DNA of 64,000 bases from Morganella morganii_D. GTDB lineage: Bacteria; Pseudomonadota; Gammaproteobacteria; Enterobacterales; Enterobacteriaceae. Of the stretch, positions 58,088 through 64,000 are shown one piece after another. The position numbers and the translations under genes are program-made. The stretch's first letter is position 1. The number at the start of each line of letters is the position of its first letter. The notes under the pieces were generated by a model that was given only the letters and a program-made list of their open reading frames with translations, did no database searches and was not told the origin of the DNA. The DNA is taken from positions 2,666,001-2,730,000 of the forward strand of contig CP173058.1 of assembly GCA_044772875.1 (NCBI GenBank), given 5' to 3'.

Positions 58088-60484
58088 TTACCAGGTCTTA
58101 CCGATATTAAACTGGAACTGTTCTGTCCGGTCACCCTGGTAGTCTTTGATTGGCTTAGCATAAGAGAAGACCAATGGTCCGAGCGGAGAAATCCACTGGA
58201 ACGCGACACCGGTGGAAACACGGATGTTCCCTGCTTTACTGTAATCAGGAATACCATACTTCTGCATGAGCTCAGTATTGTCCCAATTGGTATCCCATAC
58301 TGTACCGGCATCCACAAAAAGCGATGTGCGGACAGAATTCGTGTATTTTTCGTCGATAAACGGTGTCGGTGTGATCAGTTCCATACTGGCCACCGCCATC
58401 GCGTTACCCCCGATAGCATCACGGGACGGGCTGTCACCACGTAACTTATCGGATGATCCGTCATAATAGACCGCTTTCGGACCAATAGTATTGGAACGGA
58501 AACCACGGACGGTACCGGAGCCGCCCGCATAGAAGTTCTCATAGAACGGCAGTTCTTTGCCGCCGAGACCATCACCAAAGCCTAAACGGCCACGCCCCAT
58601 CAGTACCCAACTACCGTTTTCATCAATCGGGTAGTAACCGGTGGTATCTGCGATCAGTTTATAGTATTCGTTATCAGAGCCCGGAACAGTGACTTTCGCA
58701 CTCACGGTAGATTTCACACCGGACGTCGGGAAGTAACCACGGTCGAGGTTGTTATAAACCCACGCAGTGGTAAAGGTAAAGTCATCGGCGCGGAATTCCG
58801 CACGATCTTTATAGTTCGGATTTTCACCCATTGAGTGCAGATAACGCCACATATTAACCTGTGGTTCCATACGTGACAGGGTGTTATGAACATAACCCAA
58901 TCCTACGCGGACAGAGTTATTTTCGTTGATCGGGAAGCCGAGCGTTCCGTCCACACCATACGTTTTGTTGGTGTAACCGGACAGATCCGCGTCATCCGCA
59001 CGGAAATCGTTATAGAAGATACGGCCGCCGAGGCTCACACCATCAACAGTGAAGAACGGGTCAGTCAGTGACAGTTCCGCGTAAGTTGAGTAGTCGTTTT
59101 TACTGGCGTTTGCGCCGACCTGATAACCGGTACCTAACCAGTTATCCTGGGTGACACCCACCTGGAAGCTGACACCACTCTCTGTACCGAAGCCCACACC
59201 AAAGTTCAGGGAACCGGTGTTACGCTCTTTGACTTTATAGACAACATCGACCTGATCCGGCACACCCGGCACACGCTGGGTTTCCACATCGACCGTTTCA
59301 AAGTAACCGGTGCGGTTCAGACGCTCTTTACCGGCTTCAACCAGATCGTTACCTAACCATGCCCCTTCCATCTGGCGCATTTCACGGCGCAGAACGGAGT
59401 CTTTACTCACGTCGTTACCGGTAAAGCGGATCTGGCGGACATAGAAACGGTTACCGGCATCCACATTCACATGCAGAATCACGGTTTTGTCGGCTTCGTT
59501 AATTTCCGGCTGGGTCATGACGCGCGGATATGCATAGCCGTAACGGCCGAGCATGTTTTTAACATCATTCTCCATTTTGGTGACCTGCGCACCATTATAG
59601 AGTGACCCCGGTTCAATCGCAGTCAGCTCGGTAATTTCAGCAGAGTGACCGGCGGTTTCACCCGCAACCTGAACACCGGCAATCTGATACTGATCGCCTT
59701 CGGTCACGTTGATGGTGATATAAATACCTTTTTTGTCCGGCGTCAGGCTGACCTGAGTTGAATCAATATTGAATTTCGCATAACCGCGATCCAGGTAGAA
59801 ACTGCGCAGTGTTTCGAGGTCACCGGCCAGTTTCTGTTTCTGGTATTTCTGGTCAGCCGCCAGGTTCCACCACGGTACATCATCACGCAGCTGGAAACGG
59901 TTAACCAGTTCAGCTGTGGTAAACTGTGTATTACCGACGATATTGATCTGCTGAATAGTAGCGGATACACCTTCCGCAAAGACGAATTTCACGTCAATAC
60001 GGTTGCGCGGCAGTGGTGTGACAACGGCTTTTACCGTTGCGTTGTACTTACCGACACTGTGATAGAAATCTTCCAGCCCCTTTTCAATGTTTGACAGCAT
60101 CGTCCGGTCAAGGGCTTCCCCGACGCGGATACGGGATGCTTCCAGGTTCTGTTTGAGCATGTCGTCCTTCACGGATTTGTTACCTGAGAAGGTGATATTT
60201 GCAATGGTCGGACGTTCCTTCACCTGAACCAGCAGTACATTACCTTCACGCAGGACGCGGACATCTTCAAAGTTACCTGTCGCGAACAGTGCGCGAATGG
60301 TACGTCCGATATCCTCATCACTGGCCGTGTCACCGACACGGACAGGCATGTTCAGTAATGCAGCACCAACGGCGACGCGCTGAAGACCTTCAAACTGAAT
60401 GTCCTGAACCACGAATCCGTCTGAACCGTATGCAGTGAAGCTGCCAAGCAGCAGCGACGCTATGAGCAACTTTTTCATCGCCAT
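58088..60484 (-). CDS. bamA: Outer membrane protein assembly factor BamA
   Basis: Central barrel of the BAM complex that inserts outer-membrane proteins. 798 residues. Signal peptide (LLLGSFTAYG), five POTRA domains in the periplasm to about residue 420, then a 16-strand barrel with the GSGTVRGF loop and C-terminal Phe-x-x-Gly-x-x-Trp (FQFNIGKTW). An essential gene, apparently under sigma-E control in relatives, with no site traced here. Confidence 0.97.
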   Translation of the reverse strand: MAMKKLLIASLLLGSFTAYGSDGFVVQDIQFEGLQRVAVGAALLNMPVRVGDTASDEDIGRTIRALFATGNFEDVRVLREGNVLLVQVKERPTIANITFSGNKSVKDDMLKQNLEASRIRVGEALDRTMLSNIEKGLEDFYHSVGKYNATVKAVVTPLPRNRIDVKFVFAEGVSATIQQINIVGNTQFTTAELVNRFQLRDDVPWWNLAADQKYQKQKLAGDLETLRSFYLDRGYAKFNIDSTQVSLTPDKKGIYITINVTEGDQYQIAGVQVAGETAGHSAEITELTAIEPGSLYNGAQVTKMENDVKNMLGRYGYAYPRVMTQPEINEADKTVILHVNVDAGNRFYVRQIRFTGNDVSKDSVLRREMRQMEGAWLGNDLVEAGKERLNRTGYFETVDVETQRVPGVPDQVDVVYKVKERNTGSLNFGVGFGTESGVSFQVGVTQDNWLGTGYQVGANASKNDYSTYAELSLTDPFFTVDGVSLGGRIFYNDFRADDADLSGYTNKTYGVDGTLGFPINENNSVRVGLGYVHNTLSRMEPQVNMWRYLHSMGENPNYKDRAEFRADDFTFTTAWVYNNLDRGYFPTSGVKSTVSAKVTVPGSDNEYYKLIADTTGYYPIDENGSWVLMGRGRLGFGDGLGGKELPFYENFYAGGSGTVRGFRSNTIGPKAVYYDGSSDKLRGDSPSRDAIGGNAMAVASMELITPTPFIDEKYTNSVRTSLFVDAGTVWDTNWDNTELMQKYGIPDYSKAGNIRVSTGVAFQWISPLGPLVFSYAKPIKDYQGDRTEQFQFNIGKTW

Positions 60485-60525
60485 CGTTGTTATGCGTTTT
60501 CCTTACCGGTCCCGGTCTTCCTTAA

Positions 60526-61881
60526 TCAGAAGCGGGAGAAATCATTGAAAAGTGCAAGCCCCATCAACAGTACCAGTGCCATTACACCAATACGATAACT
60601 GAAGTCTTGTACACGCTCGGACACCGGCCCGCCTTTTATCTTCTCGATAAGCAGGAATAACAGGTGTCCACCATCTAAAACTGGCAGCGGGAACAGATTA
60701 ATGATCCCTAAGTTGACGCTGATGAGCGCCAGAAACATCAGATAATACACTAAGCCGGAATCGGCGGAAATACCGGCACCTTTCGCAATCGATACCGGAC
60801 CGCTGAGATTATTCAGTTTTACATCACCGGTCACCAGCTTGCCGATCATTTTCACGGTCAGATTCATTAACTGCCAGGTTTTTCCGGTTGCCTCGGCAAC
60901 CGCTTCCACCGGCCCGTACTGATGTTCCGTAATATACTGCGGATCGAGCGGAATAACCTTTAATTCGACACCGGCAAAACCAATTTGTTTACTGCCGCCG
61001 CTGTTTTTTATCTCCGGAGTGAGAGGAACATGAATATGTTCACCGCCCCGCTCAATCAGTAAATCGAGCGTTTTACCGGGGCTATTACGCACAAAGATTA
61101 TAAACGGCTGCCAGACTGTAAGCGGTTCCCCGCTTACTTTAACGATCCTGTCCCCCGGTTGTAAACCGGCTTTTTCAGCAGGTCCCCCGGGCGTCAGTGC
61201 ATTAATCTCATTACTGACCTGTGCAGACACCGGCATGATACCCAGAGACAGAACAGCGTCCTGTTTTTCCGGATCAAATTTCCAGCGGGTGAGATCCAGA
61301 CGTTTTTCAGCCGGTGCCGAACCCGGCTCCGGAATCACATTAAGAATCGTAAAGTCGTCGCCGATTTTACCGATCATCGCCAGACGCACACTATTCCAGT
61401 CAGGCGTTTCGATGCCGTCAACGGCATTTAGTTCCATCCCGGGCAAAATATTTGCCTGTTCTGCGACCGATCCCGCGCGGATATCTGCCACGACCGGGCG
61501 AACGGCCGGAACACCGATCATGAACACAATCCAGTACGCCACAATGGCTAATAAAAAGTTGGCAATAGGCCCGGCACTGACCACCGCCGCCCGCTGACCG
61601 ACAGTTTTGTTATTAAACGCCTGATGACGGCGTTCCGGTGCCACCGGTGCCACACGCTCATCCAGCATTTTGACATAGCCGCCGAGCGGGATCATTGCGA
61701 TGACAAATTCTGTCCCGTGCCGGTCTGTGCGGCGCCACAGCGCTTTGCCGAAACCAACGGAGAATCGTTCGACAAAAATACCGCAGCGCCGGGCCACCCA
61801 AAAGTGCCCGAACTCATGTACGGTAACCAAAATTCCCAGCGCGATAATAAATGCGGCTAAGTTCCAGATAAAAGTCATCAT
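60526..61881 (-). CDS. rseP: Sigma E regulator protease RseP
   Basis: Site-2 intramembrane zinc metalloprotease cleaving RseA to release sigma-E. 451 residues. Zinc motif HEFGH at 22-26, two PDZ domains, and the second motif PVLDGGHLLF near the C-terminus. Confidence 0.97.
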   Translation of the reverse strand: MMTFIWNLAAFIIALGILVTVHEFGHFWVARRCGIFVERFSVGFGKALWRRTDRHGTEFVIAMIPLGGYVKMLDERVAPVAPERRHQAFNNKTVGQRAAVVSAGPIANFLLAIVAYWIVFMIGVPAVRPVVADIRAGSVAEQANILPGMELNAVDGIETPDWNSVRLAMIGKIGDDFTILNVIPEPGSAPAEKRLDLTRWKFDPEKQDAVLSLGIMPVSAQVSNEINALTPGGPAEKAGLQPGDRIVKVSGEPLTVWQPFIIFVRNSPGKTLDLLIERGGEHIHVPLTPEIKNSGGSKQIGFAGVELKVIPLDPQYITEHQYGPVEAVAEATGKTWQLMNLTVKMIGKLVTGDVKLNNLSGPVSIAKGAGISADSGLVYYLMFLALISVNLGIINLFPLPVLDGGHLLFLLIEKIKGGPVSERVQDFSYRIGVMALVLLMGLALFNDFSRF

Positions 61882-61907
61882 GCGTTTTCTGTCTGCTCCC
61901 GGTGTGC

Positions 61908-62768
61908 TTAAAAGCCGGAAAATACTAACAGGATCAGACCGGCAAATACCGGTACTGCCGCGGTCAGGCTGTCAATGCGATCCATCACACCGCCATGCCC
62001 CGGAATCAGCTGACTGCTGTCCTTCACGCCGGACTGACGTTTAAACATACTTTCGGTCAGATCGCCGAACACGGAAATCAGAACCACAATCACTGACACA
62101 ATAATCAGATTTTCCGGCAGTGTCTGTAACGGTGAATAGTAGCTGAACAGCCAGGATACCAGCCCGGCCGTAATCAGGCCGCCGGCCAGACCTTCCAGGG
62201 TTTTGCCCGGCGAGACACGCGGTGCCATTTTGTGTTTACCCAGCAGACGACCGAAGGCATATGCACCGGAATCCGCCGCCCAGACCAGCAGCATGACATA
62301 CAGCAGCCACCAGGCCCCCTGATAGACATCACCGCCCGCATATCCCTGAGTACGCAGCACCATCATGCCGCTGTAAAACGGAACAATGGTCACCACACCA
62401 AAAATAAGACGGATAATCACTGAGTCTTTCCACAGCGCGGCTGATTTCGGGAAACTGATCACCAGAAGCACCGCGCATACCCACCAGACCAGAGCAGCCC
62501 ACAGGCTTACCTTAACAGTGGTATCAGTCACCAGGTTATTCATATCCAGTGTGAGTTGCCACGCAGCCAGACCGGCGGCAAACAACATACCGGTCACAAT
62601 ACGCTGTCCGGCACCTTTCAGTCCCGCAAACTGCGCCCATTCCCAGCCGGCCAGCCCGCATACGGCAATCACCACCCAGCCGAAATGTACCGGTGCGAGC
62701 ATAAACATCGCCAGCAGTACCAGCGGAATTAAAATAATGGCAGTAATTAGACGGTACTTAAGCAACAT
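61908..62768 (-). CDS. cdsA: Phosphatidate cytidylyltransferase
   Basis: Makes CDP-diacylglycerol for all phospholipids. 286 residues from ATG 62768 (MLLKYRLITAIIL), aligning with E. coli CdsA (285). The frame is open ten codons further upstream within uppS. Signature GDLTESMFKRQSGVKDSSQL then IPGHGGVMDRIDSL is intact. It overlaps the end of uppS by 11 bases. Confidence 0.96.
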   Translation of the reverse strand: MLLKYRLITAIILIPLVLLAMFMLAPVHFGWVVIAVCGLAGWEWAQFAGLKGAGQRIVTGMLFAAGLAAWQLTLDMNNLVTDTTVKVSLWAALVWWVCAVLLVISFPKSAALWKDSVIIRLIFGVVTIVPFYSGMMVLRTQGYAGGDVYQGAWWLLYVMLLVWAADSGAYAFGRLLGKHKMAPRVSPGKTLEGLAGGLITAGLVSWLFSYYSPLQTLPENLIIVSVIVVLISVFGDLTESMFKRQSGVKDSSQLIPGHGGVMDRIDSLTAAVPVFAGLILLVFSGF

Positions 62769-63531
62769 TTCCTCCCGGAGCCTGCTCAGACTGATCATCA
62801 GGTGTGGTTCCGCCGAAACGGCGCTCGCGCTGTGTAAAAGATGTCACCGCATCACTGAATGCGTTTTCATCAAAGTCAGGCCACAGTACCTCTGTAAAAT
62901 AAAATTCGGCATACGCAACCTGCCAGAGCAGGAAGTTGCTGATACGATGCTCACCGCCGGTCCGGATCACGAGATCAATCGGCGGCTGATCATGAAGAGA
63001 GATATGACGGCTGATATCCTGTTCGCTGACATCCTCTGCGGACAATTCCCCGCGCTGCACCTGCGCTATCACCTGTTTCACACTGTGGGTGATATCCCAG
63101 CGCCCGCCGTAGTTGGCAGCGATATTCAGCTGTAAACCGGTGTTATTGGCGGTCAGTACCTGACCGCGGCGGATTCGCTCCTGCAAACGCGGACTGAACC
63201 GGCTCACATCACCGATGACGGATAATCTGACATTGTGTTTGTGCAGGCTTTTGACTTCATTGTCGAGCGCAAAGACAAACAGCTCCATCAGTGAATGGAC
63301 TTCCTGTTCAGGGCGGTTCCAGTTTTCACTGCTGAAGGCATAAAGTGTCAGGGACTTTATCTGGTTCTTGATGGCAAAACTGACCGAGCTGCGGACCGAT
63401 TTGATCCCTGCGCGATGGCCGGAAACCCGCAATTTTCCGCGTTTTTTTGCCCAGCGGCCGTTGCCGTCCATAATAATGGCGACATGCTGAGGTCCCGGCT
63501 TTTCTGAGGCATTTTCACTGGATACTGTCAC
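62758..63531 (-). CDS. uppS: Undecaprenyl diphosphate synthase (UppS)
   Basis: Cis-prenyltransferase supplying the C55 carrier for peptidoglycan and O-antigen. IIMDGNGRWAKKRGK holds the catalytic Asp. I place the start at GTG 63531 (translated VTVSSENAS), which gives 257 residues, near the E. coli 253; an ATG at 63585 would add 18 unrelated residues. An AAAGGA sequence lies about 11 bases upstream of the GTG. Confidence 0.92.
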   Translation of the reverse strand: MTVSSENASEKPGPQHVAIIMDGNGRWAKKRGKLRVSGHRAGIKSVRSSVSFAIKNQIKSLTLYAFSSENWNRPEQEVHSLMELFVFALDNEVKSLHKHNVRLSVIGDVSRFSPRLQERIRRGQVLTANNTGLQLNIAANYGGRWDITHSVKQVIAQVQRGELSAEDVSEQDISRHISLHDQPPIDLVIRTGGEHRISNFLLWQVAYAEFYFTEVLWPDFDENAFSDAVTSFTQRERRFGGTTPDDQSEQAPGGNVA

Positions 63532-63576
63532 GCAAGTTAATCCTTTGAGGTATCGGTTAATACATGGCGTCAGACA

Positions 63577-63606
63577 CAAAAACACCGTGCAGGTTCACGG
63601 TGTTGT
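63577..63606 (-). terminator. Terminator after dxr
   Basis: Stem AACACCGTG (63581-63589) with CACGGTGTT (63596-63604) and a T-run on the minus strand (63578-63582). It lies 130 bases past the dxr stop and before uppS, separating dxr from the downstream operon. Confidence 0.75.
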
Positions 63607-63736
63607 CTCTGTTTGTCAGTGATAACGTCATGGTGTCATTAACCGGTCATTAAAAATCTGATTTACAGAAATCGTAACGCTGAACTATATCACTTGCGCT
63701 ATTCACCGACAAACGCAACCCGTTAATATAAATTAA

Positions 63737-64000
63737 TTACTTCGCGATTTTTCCGATTGATTTTCGGGTCAGTTCCCGCGCCTGTTTATCAATAATAAGG
63801 ACATCATCAATTGACTGAGGTTCCGTAAACCGGTGATTTTCCACTACCATACGGTTTATTTGCGCGATATCTGTGAAACGGATTCTGTTTTGTAAAAATG
63901 CCTGCACCGTTTCTTCATTAGCAGCATTCATCGCCGTGGTTGCCGCCTGCCCGTCATCACAGGCTTCAATCGCCAGTTTCAGGCACGGGTAACGGTTATA
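63737..64000 (-). CDS. dxr: 1-deoxy-D-xylulose 5-phosphate reductoisomerase, C-terminal part (cut by window edge)
   Basis: The last 87 residues of the second MEP-pathway enzyme: RYPCLKLAIEACDDGQAATT then MNAANEETVQAFLQNRIRFT match E. coli Dxr strongly. The upstream part lies outside the window. With ispD and ispF at 24 kb, two sites in this window carry MEP genes. Confidence 0.95.
   Translation of the reverse strand, partial: YNRYPCLKLAIEACDDGQAATTAMNAANEETVQAFLQNRIRFTDIAQINRMVVENHRFTEPQSIDDVLIIDKQARELTRKSIGKIAK

Overview
The window is chromosomal DNA of a gammaproteobacterium in the order Enterobacterales. Most genes are close relatives of E. coli genes in E. coli-like order: mutS, rpoS-nlpD-pcm-surE-truD-ispF-ispD-ftsB, gmhB-rrn, metNIQ-rcsF-trmO-proS-nlpE-rof-tilS-accA-dnaE and the envelope operon up to dxr. 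The moderate G+C (about 50 percent by eye) and the accessory genes fit Morganella or a close relative in Morganellaceae better than Proteus or Providencia. This is an inference from composition and synteny; the 16S gene at 36298-37840 would settle it.

Layout. 1-5.8 kb: the start of a LoiP-type metalloprotease, a cobalamin adenosyltransferase downstream of a class I fumarase, a DAACS dicarboxylate transporter and an orphan lipoprotein. 5.9-15.2 kb is an accessory stretch. It holds a decayed TetR/RhtB scar with an intact 21-bp palindrome, a Rob-like regulator, a CitT-like transporter, a coupled pair resembling LuxE and LuxC, a GNAT acetyltransferase and a translationally coupled three-gene operon of envelope proteins. 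15.2-25.6 kb: mutS and, on the opposite strand, the rpoS-to-ftsB block. 25.6-32.5 kb: a CysJ-like gene that lost the middle of its flavodoxin domain and has no cysI or cysH beside it, queD and queE, a ProY-like permease, a sulfide:quinone oxidoreductase-like pair and yafD. 32.6-38.2 kb: one full rRNA operon (16S, tRNA-Ile, tRNA-Ala, 23S, 5S) on the minus strand with P1, P2 and terminator. 38.2-47.5 kb: gmhB, the MetJ-type controlled metNIQ, rcsF, trmO, proS, a 1.5-kb AT-rich insertion, nlpE and rof. 47.5-64 kb: the minus-strand block tilS, accA, dnaE, rnhB, lpxB, lpxA, fabZ, lpxD, skp, bamA, rseP, cdsA, uppS and dxr, which joins lipid A, phospholipid, undecaprenyl carrier and outer-membrane assembly functions.

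The most unusual parts are: (1) the AT-rich cassette between proS and nlpE. It carries a frameshifted gene followed by a tiny two-helix membrane protein, laid out like an effector-immunity pair, and a second copy of the proS tail, differing only at silent positions within the coding part, lies at its far end; (2) the LuxE/LuxC-like pair in which both key catalytic motifs look altered; (3) the shortened CysJ; and (4) the three-gene outer-membrane operon of unknown role.
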